From JAKLIX01 sp964605655 (GTDB lineage Bacteria > Bacteroidota > Bacteroidia > Bacteroidales > CAIXZF01), in the NCBI GenBank assembly GCA_964605655.1, contig CAZSDK010000001.1:1-64000 (forward strand): 64,000 nt of DNA, in the 5' to 3' direction. Of this stretch, positions 11,401 to 18,657 are shown piece after piece (the stretch's first letter is position 1; every line of letters begins with the position of its first letter). The notes beneath the pieces were generated by a model. The model had not been told where the DNA came from, did not search any database, and worked only from the letters and a program-made list of their open reading frames with translations. Both the position numbers and the translations under genes were made by a program.

Positions 11401-13763
11401 ACGCTGACGGCAGCGCCATTTGCACCGACAGCATTTGTATGGATGTCTTTGTGGAAGGACCCGTCGTGAACCTCTGCGACAGCCTGGTAGCTTCGTTTAC
11501 CTTCACCCAGAATGGAACGAACGTCATTTTCAGCAATCTGAGTTCCGCTACACCGCTGGTGATCAGTTCCTGTTACTGGGATTTTGGAGATCCCGCCTCA
11601 GGACTTAACAACTTCTCCTTCCTGCAAAGTCCAGTTCACAACTTCAGCGGCCCAGGAATCTACCAGGTATGTCTCACCGTCACAGCCACCGATCCCGAAG
11701 ACCCTGCTGCCGTTTTCTGCGAAAAGACGATCTGCAGTTACATCACCATCGGGGAACCTCCATTCGATCCCTGTGACAGCCTGACTGCTTCTTTCACCTA
11801 TTCGGCCAACGGCCTGATCGTAAACTTCAACAATCAGAGCTCCTCCGCCAACAATTTAGTGATCACCACCTGGAACTGGAACTTCGGTGATCCTGCCTCC
11901 GGCCCGAACAATACTTCTGTTTTCCCCAACCCATCCCATACCTTCACGGCACCCGGCACTTACCTGGTCTGTCTGATTGTTTCGACATACAACATGGAAG
12001 AACCGAATCATCCTTTCTGCAACGACACCCTCTGTATTTCCATTGTGGTGGTCGATAACGTGGTATATTCCTGCGACAGCCTCCATGCGAACTTTTCTGT
12101 CCAACCCGGGACCCAGACCAGGACCTTTACCGATCTGAGCACCGCCACAGGCGGACTCACCATCGTGAACTGGTCGTGGAACTTCGGTGATCCTGCTTCC
12201 GGTGCCAATAACACTTCCACCCTGCAAAATCCAACCCACACTTTCAGCAGCAGCGGGTTGTTCCAGGTATGTCTCATCATCACGGCCATCAACCCTGTGG
12301 ACCTGATGTGTTACGATACGCTTTGTGTGATGGTACCCGTCTCGGTGATCATCGTGAATGCAGGACCCGACATCACTATCTATCTCGGTTCTGCTTCCAT
12401 GCTCTGGGGGACAGTGATGGGAGGTGTTCCGCCTTACACCTTTACCTGGACCCCTTACACCGGTCTCAGTGACCCGTTCATCCAAAACCCTGAGGTATCT
12501 CCATCGGCTTCAACGACATACACCCTTGTAGTCACCGACTCCGAAGGGAACAGCGGCAGCGACGAAGTAGTGGTGACGGTGATGCCCATACCCGGTTCGA
12601 CCATCATCGGTACCGTCTATTATGACAACCTGACCTCGACACCTCTTAGCAATACTGCTGTTGACCTAATGTCGGGGCCGGTCCTCATGCAATCCGACAC
12701 CACCAACAGTACCGGTAATTATGTGATGAGCGACATACCCAACGGTAACTACCAGCTCCTGAGCAGCTCCACCAAACCCTGGGGCGGGGTCAATGCCACA
12801 GATGCCTTGCTGATGCTGCGACATTTTGTTGGAACATCCATACTCACAGGAATCAGGAGAACTGCCGGTGATGTGGATGGGAGTGGATATGTGAACAGTA
12901 ACGATGCCCTCACTGCCATGAAACGTTTTGTCGGGGTCATCCCCGGGTTCATCACAGGTGACTGGACATTTGAAAAGCCCGAGTACAACATACTGGTATC
13001 CACCACCATAGTGAGCAGCTTTAAAGGACTCTGCATGGGCGATGTGAATGGTTCCTATCTGCCCCCTGTGAAGGCAGAACCATCTCTTTCCCTTGAGAAA
13101 TCCGGCATTGCGATTATTAATGACGATGGCACTGCGATCCTGCCCTTGTCCATGAAGCAGGAAGATAACTACGGGGCCTTGTCTCTGGTGTTGAACTATC
13201 CCGAAGATGCCTTTGAAATCCTTGGAGTTGAACCGGAGAATGGAAACGGCCTGCTGGTGTACCATGCTTCTGAAGGACAGCTGAGGATTGCCTGGTGCAC
13301 CCTGGATGCCGTTCGCAACCTTGAGAAGGAGCCTATACTCAATATCAGGATTAAAGTCAGACAGCCCTTTAATATCCTCACCACAGAATCTGTATTCACC
13401 CTGGATGAATCGAGCACTGTGGCAGACAGCGATGCCCGGACCCTGAGTGAAAGAACTTTGTTGATTCCGAGGCTGGCCACCACTGAGAACCGTTTTTATG
13501 TGGAACAGAATATCCCCAATCCATTTTCCGGCACCACCTCACTGGCATACTCCCTGCCTGAACCGGGCAAGGTGAAGATCACGCTTACGGATGTGTTTGG
13601 AAAACAGTTGAGAGTACTGACCGAAAGAGAACAGGAAGCCGGAGTGCATCATCTTGAACTGGATGGACATACCCTGGCTGAAGGCGTGTACTTCTACCAG
13701 GTGTGCTTCACCTCGGCAACCCGCCAGGATGTTGAGACCAGACGCATGGTGGTGGTGCACTGA
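5403..13763 (+). CDS. Giant PKD-repeat surface protein with dockerin-like, cohesin-like and T9SS sorting domains, 2786 aa
   Basis: Signal peptide MKNLYLTLTSIFVVGFVSLSHAQ. Residues about 25-1530 hold many Ig-like and PKD-like beta-sandwich modules, rich in Cys, with the PKD hallmark W-x-FGD (for example YQWDFGDGSG). Residues about 1533-2316 are eight PKD modules of 98-100 residues each, carrying variants of WSWNFGDPASGPNN. Another beta module comes next, then a carboxypeptidase-regulatory-like domain (about 2400-2460). A dockerin-like segment follows (about 2461-2514), with an EF-hand-type loop DVDGSGYVNSND. Next is a cohesin-like segment (about 2560-2655, with GALSLVLNYPEDAFEILGV), and last a T9SS type A sorting domain (about 2696-2786, starting NRFYVEQNIPNPFSG). 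T9SS cargo crosses the outer membrane and is anchored on the surface or released. The likely role is adhesion or scaffolding; no enzyme domain was recognised. Confidence 0.88.
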   Translation: MKNLYLTLTSIFVVGFVSLSHAQITGDSSVCEGEIQKYTVPTVSGATYLWNVSGGTISGSNNADSLWVSWPVTGTGTVSVTINLPNNTQVSYTLAIVVHSLPNPSITHLPYPTCPPNSQGEQGSAGPDHGSQPQCDNVCQLATLVYSTTLHAGSTYQWTATGSLSLSGQTTHTVTVTWDASSTGSLTVVETNQWGCVDSATICVKKMPLPVAQFTHPANVCKGSSVAFTNLSTGAVSYQWDFGDGSGSAQQQPTHAYNNGGTYTITLIAMSNCYCSDTIQSTITVSSLPGPDISCPSTVCAFDTATYSTSTSGCNYNWFATGGTILGPSNQQSVNVVWGAGQLGYLGLYVSGCTGLCSDTTWITIPILPSTGVISGPAKVCPGDCETFSLPKFSGATYTWSLNSGSCGMISDSSCCEEIEICWPAYITICTDTLTVTYYDAFLGCGGTATKVIRVRPQLNIFGLEEGCSNASSTFSAYAGVVCNWNVYPVGPVLSPSPAPSLSVNWNGSTGTFMITAVPINPNQVCNDSAYTFIKVINPPAAPVVTGDTVVCPGSTFQYCATGTGTIHWNITGGTPSTGMGSCLTVTWSNTPPFAVNAYIQMPSSPYCSSDTATLNITVPVSNANPQILGPHTVCANATNNFNAPTPFPAGALYTWSLTPANSGTILSGQGSNAIQVEWGNNAPQTVVLQLDVDVCGSILSDTFHITLKTPPVPVITQTGNLCPGSSAQLNATGGSFTAYQWTGPGGFTASVNPVTITQNGLYQLTVTDAGGCTGLTQFTAFYVGVPVASISSQNPLQYCIGSSFSVNLCALGNPNYTYTWSNAATTQCNTVTTAGSFLVTVTDASNGCFAISNVLTVSVDSCVPDTGQVCFPNGSVSFTHSSCNPKVFTNTSVNAGSFTWNFGDFSGSNAASPTHTYNQAGFFLVTLWGKVADVTGTDSCVMQDTALIEVPLLSRYNFTQGCFGDPVCFTDLSVFTAGNNITSWSWNFGDANGSSLQNPCHTYSNPGTYFVTLTISNPNCTTSWTDTVVITPKPTAAFGFSNVNCAKAPIAFTDNSIFGINYWNWDFGNGGTSLNQNPSQSYQNAGTYPVTLIVHDTAGCYDTLTQNVTVYAPIGSGTITAYPDTIVCAGTPVTLVAPACTGCSFQWNTGSINDTIVVTATGIYSVAITDSNGCIYNTSIKIIVNQPPLAMITSTKDELCLGEYTLVTVPFNPDWLYTWISNDPNVNGSTSSSVFTQPASPGVYTYQVFILDTVTGCSDTTLLKVIPVHQPPVPPIISSIGVSTVCQGDSVWLVVTHPDPSVTFKWNTGQVNDTIFVTKDGCYTAMVTDTNGCTSQSTFCVTVHPLPELCSFYEGCFDTCAPYTILGPPGNATYQWVLNGNPISGATSQNYTATTGGAYSLIVSNSFGCVDTTGVLNLNLYPCSEDTSCCHIQFISDSIWCETGWEGETAYHFSFIVEGCGPLYLTPLNFGPISLNNPYYLTGGIDTISGMYYDITDSLLCLNFAIHDSVNCCPDTTLCFWLPECNPPVDPCDNLTANFTFTTNGLNASFTDLSTASGGMVILAYSWNFGDPASGPNNTSAWQNPSHTFTAPGSYVVCLYVIGMMPGTGLICSDVICMPMMITEIGQDPCDSVSVAFNYSVNGLLGSFTDLSVSSPLVITSWLWDFGDPASGINNSSGLQNPTHTFSGPGNYMICLTITALDPLNPETVQCMDKICQNIFVEGNPIDPCDSVWASFTYSANLLTSSFTDLTTVPTGFSITSWSWNFGDQASGANNFSNLANPVHLFSGNGFYLVCLTVTASNADGSAICTDSICMDVFVEGPVVNLCDSLVTTFTFNQNGANVNFTDVSTVVPLAISSWSWNFGDPASGPNNFSVLQNPVHVFSGPGTYVVCLTITATDPVDPAAVFCEETFCRTITIEEPPFNPCDSVWASFTYSANLLTGSFTDLTTVPTGFSITSWSWNFGDPASGANNFSNLANPVHLFSGNGFYLVCLTVTASNADGSAICTDSICMDVFVEGPVVNLCDSLVASFTFTQNGTNVIFSNLSSATPLVISSCYWDFGDPASGLNNFSFLQSPVHNFSGPGIYQVCLTVTATDPEDPAAVFCEKTICSYITIGEPPFDPCDSLTASFTYSANGLIVNFNNQSSSANNLVITTWNWNFGDPASGPNNTSVFPNPSHTFTAPGTYLVCLIVSTYNMEEPNHPFCNDTLCISIVVVDNVVYSCDSLHANFSVQPGTQTRTFTDLSTATGGLTIVNWSWNFGDPASGANNTSTLQNPTHTFSSSGLFQVCLIITAINPVDLMCYDTLCVMVPVSVIIVNAGPDITIYLGSASMLWGTVMGGVPPYTFTWTPYTGLSDPFIQNPEVSPSASTTYTLVVTDSEGNSGSDEVVVTVMPIPGSTIIGTVYYDNLTSTPLSNTAVDLMSGPVLMQSDTTNSTGNYVMSDIPNGNYQLLSSSTKPWGGVNATDALLMLRHFVGTSILTGIRRTAGDVDGSGYVNSNDALTAMKRFVGVIPGFITGDWTFEKPEYNILVSTTIVSSFKGLCMGDVNGSYLPPVKAEPSLSLEKSGIAIINDDGTAILPLSMKQEDNYGALSLVLNYPEDAFEILGVEPENGNGLLVYHASEGQLRIAWCTLDAVRNLEKEPILNIRIKVRQPFNILTTESVFTLDESSTVADSDARTLSERTLLIPRLATTENRFYVEQNIPNPFSGTTSLAYSLPEPGKVKITLTDVFGKQLRVLTEREQEAGVHHLELDGHTLAEGVYFYQVCFTSATRQDVETRRMVVVH
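9999..12350 (+). repeat. Eight tandem PKD-module repeats, period 294-300 bp
   Basis: The codons for C-D, which open each module (TGCGAC, TGTGAC in one unit), occur at 9999, 10293, 10590, 10884, 11181, 11475, 11772 and 12072. Spacings are 294, 297, 294, 297, 294, 297 and 300 bases. Each unit encodes one PKD module with W-x-FGD-x-ASG. Confidence 0.9.
10590..11771 (+). repeat. 591-bp two-module (A-B) segmental duplication inside the PKD array
   Basis: Units 3 and 5 (10590-10883 and 11181-11474) are almost identical at the DNA level, including a run of well over 100 identical bases ending near 10870 and 11461. Units 4 and 6 are clearly homologous but more diverged. The offset is exactly 591 bases, so the array is best read as A1-B1-A2-B2. 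Confidence 0.85.
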
Positions 13764-13793
13764 GATGGTGAACCCGGATAACTTATTGGATCA

Positions 13794-15044
13794 TCAGACG
13801 TATTCGATAAGCCATTGGTAAACAGGTATCATTTGAATTTCTCCCTCTTTCAGGGAGACGGTTTCTAAATGATCTCCTGTTAAGATGATGCCTTTCTTCA
13901 GGCCGAAAGCCTGCATGGCATGAAGAAGACCATTTATCTCTCTTTCCCTTACCATATCCGATTCGAGAAAATAGCAAACTTGAATCGCTTCCACTACCTG
14001 ATGATTTTCCCTGATCAGGAAATCACATTCTCTTCCTTCTTTATAATAGTATACTTCTTTTCCCCGCCTCATCAATTCAATAAAAACAAGGTTCTCAAGT
14101 ATACGTCCCTGCTCTTCTGAAAAATGAAAGCCCAGTTTTCTGACCAGCCCGTGATCGATGGCAAATATTTTCCGGCTGTGATTCATTTGTTTCTTGGCTG
14201 AGAAATCAAAACGATTCAGGGAGTAAAACAGATACGAGTCACAAAGGAATCCAATGTAGGACTTGACAGTAGTTGCATTCTGAACGCCGACTGCCGAAGC
14301 CAGTTTTTTTGTTGAATACGGCTTGGAAATATTACTTGAAAGCAGGAATACCAACTCCTTCAATTCCTTTTCTGCGGTAATCCTATTCCGCGTCATTACA
14401 TCCCTGTAAACAATACTCTCAAATAAAGCCTGTAGATAGTAATCATCCTTATACTGAACGTATTGCGGAAAACCGCCCGTGACAAAATACTCATTAAACA
14501 TTTCTATCAACCTGGCTTTGCCCTTTGTTGAATAAGAGTCGACGAGATAAGAGGAACCATTTTTTAATGATAGGAACTCCATAAAAGAAAATGGGAACAG
14601 TTCATATCTGACATACCTGCCGGTAAGATGTGTACCAAGTTCCCTGCTGAGCATTGTGGCATTGGAGCCGGTTATAAACACCTTATTTCCATAATCATGA
14701 AGCCTTCTCACAAACCTTTCCCATCCAGGTACATTCTGGATCTCATCAAACCAAAATGTTTTTTTCTCACCGAACAGCGTCGAAAAGGTCTCTAAAAGCA
14801 GTTGAAAATGTTCGAGTCTGAACCCTACTAATCTTTCATCATCGAAATTAAGGTAATAGTCCGGCTCCGTGTGCACCGAACGAAGCTGGTACAATAAGGT
14901 TGATTTCCCGCATCTCCTTACACCAGAAACAACAACTATATCCGGTATTCTTATTAACTTCTCCGGAAAATCACGACGTATATATTGATCTTTCCAAGAA
15001 AGTGACTTTTGATCAAAGATGATTGACTTTAGTATTTCCTTCAT
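13794..15044 (-). CDS. AAA_14/DUF4143 ATPase, about 416 aa
   Basis: The P-loop SGVRRCGKST (about residues 40-49 from the chosen start) opens an AAA domain, followed by FWFDEIQNVPGWERFVRRL as Walker B and the sensor segment VFITGSNATML. The C-terminal half is a DUF4143-type region with a PD-(D/E)XK-like core, EVYYYKEGRECDFLI. Such proteins are widespread in Bacteroidetes and archaea; their role is unknown. An upstream in-frame TTG at 15062 was rejected because it overlaps a perfect -7 box on the same strand, so the ATG at 15044 is chosen. Base composition is visibly more AT-rich than in neighbours, which is compatible with horizontal acquisition. Its stop is 30 bases from that of the convergent PKD gene. 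Confidence 0.85.
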   Translation of the reverse strand: MKEILKSIIFDQKSLSWKDQYIRRDFPEKLIRIPDIVVVSGVRRCGKSTLLYQLRSVHTEPDYYLNFDDERLVGFRLEHFQLLLETFSTLFGEKKTFWFDEIQNVPGWERFVRRLHDYGNKVFITGSNATMLSRELGTHLTGRYVRYELFPFSFMEFLSLKNGSSYLVDSYSTKGKARLIEMFNEYFVTGGFPQYVQYKDDYYLQALFESIVYRDVMTRNRITAEKELKELVFLLSSNISKPYSTKKLASAVGVQNATTVKSYIGFLCDSYLFYSLNRFDFSAKKQMNHSRKIFAIDHGLVRKLGFHFSEEQGRILENLVFIELMRRGKEVYYYKEGRECDFLIRENHQVVEAIQVCYFLESDMVREREINGLLHAMQAFGLKKGIILTGDHLETVSLKEGEIQMIPVYQWLIEYV

Positions 15045-15059
15045 GGAACAAACTTTTTG

Positions 15060-15091
15060 CAAATATAATATTTACTATTACGAATAGCAAA
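15060..15091 (-). promoter_or_regulatory. Promoter of the AAA_14 gene
   Basis: On the minus strand a -33 TTTG (15088-15091) and a -7 TATATTTG (15060-15067) are separated by 20 bases. This is a full match to the Bacteroidetes promoter consensus. It leaves a leader of roughly 10 bases before the ATG at 15044. Confidence 0.7.
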
Positions 15092-15151
15092 TAATTCTAT
15101 TTTTTACTATTACCGATAGTATATTTAAGGAATAATTGCCATTACTAATAG
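15075..15151. promoter_or_regulatory. Three operator-like 13-bp dyads spaced exactly 32 bp
   Basis: CTATTACGAATAG (15075-15087), CTATTACCGATAG (15107-15119) and CCATTACTAATAG (15139-15151) have centres at 15081, 15113 and 15145. The first is a perfect 5-3-5 inverted repeat and fills the spacer between the -33 and -7 boxes of the AAA_14 promoter. The first and third also share the flank CAAATAAT. Regulator binding is inferred, not shown. Confidence 0.6.
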
Positions 15152-15242
15152 CAAATAATGATATCGAGATGAAAGACCCCTTTCAATAATCCCGGTCTTT
15201 TTGCTGAGGGTTCTAAAAGCATCTATTGGAAACAAAAAGTAT

Positions 15243-15250
15243 TATTTTTG
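15243..15250 (+). promoter_or_regulatory. Possible -7 box for the SusC operon
   Basis: TATTTTTG matches TAnnTTTG and lies 63 bases before the SusC start. No TTTG is found at the expected -33 distance, so this is tentative. Confidence 0.35.
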
Positions 15251-15312
15251 ACAAAACTGTATCGAGGTTTTTTCGACTCCAGGTCATATAAGCACTTTTA
15301 TCTGTTCTGTCT

Positions 15313-18300
15313 ATGAATAAATTTTTACTATTACTCATTCTGTTCGCATTCTCTTTTTCGGTCAAAGCCCAGGTCCTTACCGTTACCGGAACTGTAACCT
15401 CAGCATCCGATAACCAGACCATACCCGGGGCCACTGTTCAGGTGAAAAACCAGACCAACGCCACGGCCACCGACCTTGACGGCAAATACTTACTGAAAGG
15501 GGTAAAAGGAACCGATACCCTAGTGTTTTCTTTCATCGGTTATACCAAACAGTTCATCGCTGTAAACGGCAGGACGGTCATCGATGTGACGATGCAGGTG
15601 GCCACCGTTGAGCTCAAGGAAGTGGTGGTGACCGCCCTGGGTGTGAACCGTCAAAAAAGGGAGCTTGGTTTCTCCACCGAAAAGATCAGCGGCGAGATCG
15701 TCTCCCGTGCCAATACCTCCAATGTGATCAGTGCCATGACCGGGCGTTCGGCCGGGGTGATCGTGTCGAACAACGACGGGGTGGAAGGCGGGAGCACCCG
15801 TATCGTCATCAGGGGGAACAACAATATTGCCAATGGTGCCAATAATCAGCCACTGATCGTGATCGACGGCATACCCGTGGAAAACAATCCGGGCCTTACC
15901 GACATTGGCAGGGGGGTCGACTGGGGAAACACTGTTAACAATATCAACGCCAATGATATAGAAAGTTACAACATCCTTAAGGGAGGGGCAGCCTCTGCTC
16001 TGTACGGGGCCAGGGGAGCCAATGGTGTGATCCTGATCACTACCAAAAGAGGGAAACTGCAATCCGGCATCGGGGTGACGTATAATTTTTCTCAAAAGAT
16101 CGTAACCCCTTACCGTTACCGGGAGGTGCAGAACAAATACGGAGCCGGCGGGCCTATTTCCCTTACACCACCCACTTTCCCGACCAGTGTGACCGGGGAT
16201 ACCCTGATATATCCGGGTATTTATGAGAATGATAACCTGATCATCAACCAGTTTGGGGAGACCAGTTCCAGTACCACGGAATTTGGTTATTACGGCGGTG
16301 CTGTATCCTGGGGACCCGCGATGAATGGGGAGACCATACAATGGTGGGACAAGAGCATGAGGTCCTGGTCACCCCAGCCCGACAACCTGAAGATCCCATT
16401 TCGCAACGGTTTTACCACCACCCACAACCTGGCGGCCTCGGGGGGCGGCAAAAACGGGACCTTGCGGGTCTCTATCAACCGGCAGGACCATCGGCCCATC
16501 ATCTACAACTCCGACTTCAACCAGACCTCGGTGAACCTGGCCGGTAACCTCGCGGTCTCCCAGAAAGTGAAAGTGGATCTCTCCGTCACCTATGTGAATT
16601 ATCAAAGGTTGAACAGTCCTATCATCGGGGAAGACTACAACTCGGTAAGTAAAGGCTTCCTGTACTCTTACCCGCGCAGCTACCAGGGAGAGGACCTCGT
16701 ACATTATGCCCTCTCCGACGGATCGAGGAACCCAATGGACGGATTTCCCTATTACTATATCAATCAATTTCTCTGGTGGAACTATTATAATAACAACACC
16801 GACCTTACCAGGGATAAGTATTTTGGTTCTTTATCGCTCATTTATGACATCACTCCCTGGCTAAACCTGATGGTGAGGTCGGGAAGGGACTTCAACCTGA
16901 GCCAGTATGTCACCAAGAACAAACCCACCGATTTTATCGGGCTGATGAACGGCTATTATTCCAACACTATGGAGAAGGAAGTGGCCGATAACAGTGATTT
17001 TCTTTTGACAGCTAAGAAAGAGAACCTCTTCAACACCAAGGTCAACCTGAGTTTCTCAGCCGGGGGAAGCACCTGGCAGAAGAAATATTACTCCCTCAAC
17101 GGCCGCACCGGTACCTGGTATTATCCCAACCTGTACTCCCTCATCAATTACACTCCCACCACCTACATGGACAGCTCCAGCTCGCAGTTGATCGTGGACC
17201 ACCAGGGTGATGATCTGGGCGTCGTTGCTGCCAAAGAGCGGATCAGCAACCGAAGGACCAATTCCGTGTACTCCTTCCTTAACCTGGCTTATAAAAACTA
17301 CCTGTTCCTTGACCTCACCGGCAGGAACGACTGGTCATCCACCCTGCCTCCAGACAACAACAGCTATTTTTATCCCTCTGCCACACTCAGCTTTGTTGCT
17401 TCAGATGCCCTGAAACTCCCGGAGTCTTACCCCTGGCTCAACTTCCTGAAGGTCCGCTGCAGTGCGGCACAAACGGCTACCGACACCGACCCCTACCAGA
17501 CATCTTTCTATTATACCACCAGTTTCTTCGGTGACCAGCAGACCAGCTATTTCCCAAATGTGATCCCTCCCTACCTTTTAAAACCGCAAAGGGTCAATTC
17601 CTATGAGACAGGACTGAACCTGAGCCTTATCAACAACAAGATCGAACTGGACTTCACTTATTACTATGCAAGGTCTTTCGACCAAATTCTGACCCTGCCT
17701 ACTCCAGTTTCATCCGGAGCCAGTTCCATCACCATCAATGAAGGAGTCCTGTCGAACCGCGGATTTGAGATCATGCTCAACACGGTGCCTTACCAGGACC
17801 AGAACATCCTGATCAAGTCGGGACTGAATTTCTCACGCAACCGAAATATGGTGGTAAGCCTGGGCAACTACTCCAACATCCTTTATATTGCCGACATCTG
17901 GGGACTTAACGGTCCTGCCATGGCCGTAGAGGTCGGAGAAGAATACGGAACCATCGTTGGTTATGATTATGTGTACCACGATAATGGCAAGCCCATCGTC
18001 AATGATAAAGGGACGAAATACGAGGTAACCAAGGACCGGGTCCCCATCGGGAATGCTTCACCCGACTTCTTAGCCGGCTGGACCACGGAATTTACCTATA
18101 AAAATCTGAAAGTCAGCACCCTCATCGACACAAAGTGGGGTGGAGACATCTATTGCGGGTCCTATGTCATCGGACTGCAGACCGGTCAGAGTCCTGAGAC
18201 CCTCAAAGAAAGGGAAGGAGGCGGCCTGCCCTATACCGACCCGTCGGGCAGCACCAGTCCGATCGGTATTGTGCTCGACGGGGTATATGCCGACGGCACT

Positions 18301-18639
18301 CCCAACAACAAGGTAGTCCATTACTATTATAAGTACCTCCCCAATGCCGGCGGATGGGGTCATTTTCTTTCCACTCCCGGCATCCTGGAAAACACCTGGG
18401 TGAAGATGAGAGAAATTTCAGTATCGTATACGCTTTCACCGAAGCTCCTGAAGAAACTGAAGATCATGCAGGCCCTGACCCTTTCCCTGACAGGCAGGGA
18501 CCTGTTTTATATTTATACCACGCTTCCCGATAAAATCAATCCTGAAGGGATACTCGGATCAGGAAATGCCCAGGGATTTGAGTGGGCGTCCTTCCCGGGC
18601 TCCCGTTCTTTCACCCTCTCCATCAATGCCAGTTTCTAA
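15313..18639 (+). CDS. SusC/RagA-type TonB-linked outer membrane protein, 1108 aa
   Basis: Signal peptide MNKFLLLLILFAFSFSVKAQ. Residues about 24-100 form the carboxypeptidase-regulatory-like domain typical of SusC proteins (VTSASDNQTIPGATVQVKN). It is followed by the TonB-contact and plug region with VVTALGVNRQKRELGFS, PLIVIDGIPV and ILKGGAASALYGARGANGVI. The rest is a beta barrel ending in a terminal aromatic residue (FTLSINASF). It imports oligosaccharides or peptides through the outer membrane together with the SusD lipoprotein encoded 18 bases downstream, powered by TonB. The substrate cannot be read from sequence; neighbouring PNGase F-like and peptidase genes suggest glycopeptides or peptides. 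Confidence 0.95.
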   Translation: MNKFLLLLILFAFSFSVKAQVLTVTGTVTSASDNQTIPGATVQVKNQTNATATDLDGKYLLKGVKGTDTLVFSFIGYTKQFIAVNGRTVIDVTMQVATVELKEVVVTALGVNRQKRELGFSTEKISGEIVSRANTSNVISAMTGRSAGVIVSNNDGVEGGSTRIVIRGNNNIANGANNQPLIVIDGIPVENNPGLTDIGRGVDWGNTVNNINANDIESYNILKGGAASALYGARGANGVILITTKRGKLQSGIGVTYNFSQKIVTPYRYREVQNKYGAGGPISLTPPTFPTSVTGDTLIYPGIYENDNLIINQFGETSSSTTEFGYYGGAVSWGPAMNGETIQWWDKSMRSWSPQPDNLKIPFRNGFTTTHNLAASGGGKNGTLRVSINRQDHRPIIYNSDFNQTSVNLAGNLAVSQKVKVDLSVTYVNYQRLNSPIIGEDYNSVSKGFLYSYPRSYQGEDLVHYALSDGSRNPMDGFPYYYINQFLWWNYYNNNTDLTRDKYFGSLSLIYDITPWLNLMVRSGRDFNLSQYVTKNKPTDFIGLMNGYYSNTMEKEVADNSDFLLTAKKENLFNTKVNLSFSAGGSTWQKKYYSLNGRTGTWYYPNLYSLINYTPTTYMDSSSSQLIVDHQGDDLGVVAAKERISNRRTNSVYSFLNLAYKNYLFLDLTGRNDWSSTLPPDNNSYFYPSATLSFVASDALKLPESYPWLNFLKVRCSAAQTATDTDPYQTSFYYTTSFFGDQQTSYFPNVIPPYLLKPQRVNSYETGLNLSLINNKIELDFTYYYARSFDQILTLPTPVSSGASSITINEGVLSNRGFEIMLNTVPYQDQNILIKSGLNFSRNRNMVVSLGNYSNILYIADIWGLNGPAMAVEVGEEYGTIVGYDYVYHDNGKPIVNDKGTKYEVTKDRVPIGNASPDFLAGWTTEFTYKNLKVSTLIDTKWGGDIYCGSYVIGLQTGQSPETLKEREGGGLPYTDPSGSTSPIGIVLDGVYADGTPNNKVVHYYYKYLPNAGGWGHFLSTPGILENTWVKMREISVSYTLSPKLLKKLKIMQALTLSLTGRDLFYIYTTLPDKINPEGILGSGNAQGFEWASFPGSRSFTLSINASF

Positions 18640-18657
18640 TTATCAAATAGTCGGAAT

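Noticed and set aside
9999..12350. Regular repeats of about 297 bases considered as a CRISPR or satellite array
   Set aside because: Period and variation follow codons and encode PKD modules; there is no short repeat-spacer structure.
15045..15062. Longer start for the AAA_14 gene from a TTG
   Set aside because: It overlaps the -7 box TATATTTG on the same strand.
13794..15151. AAA_14 gene and flanking repeats as an insertion sequence
   Set aside because: No transposase, terminal inverted repeats or target duplication could be seen.
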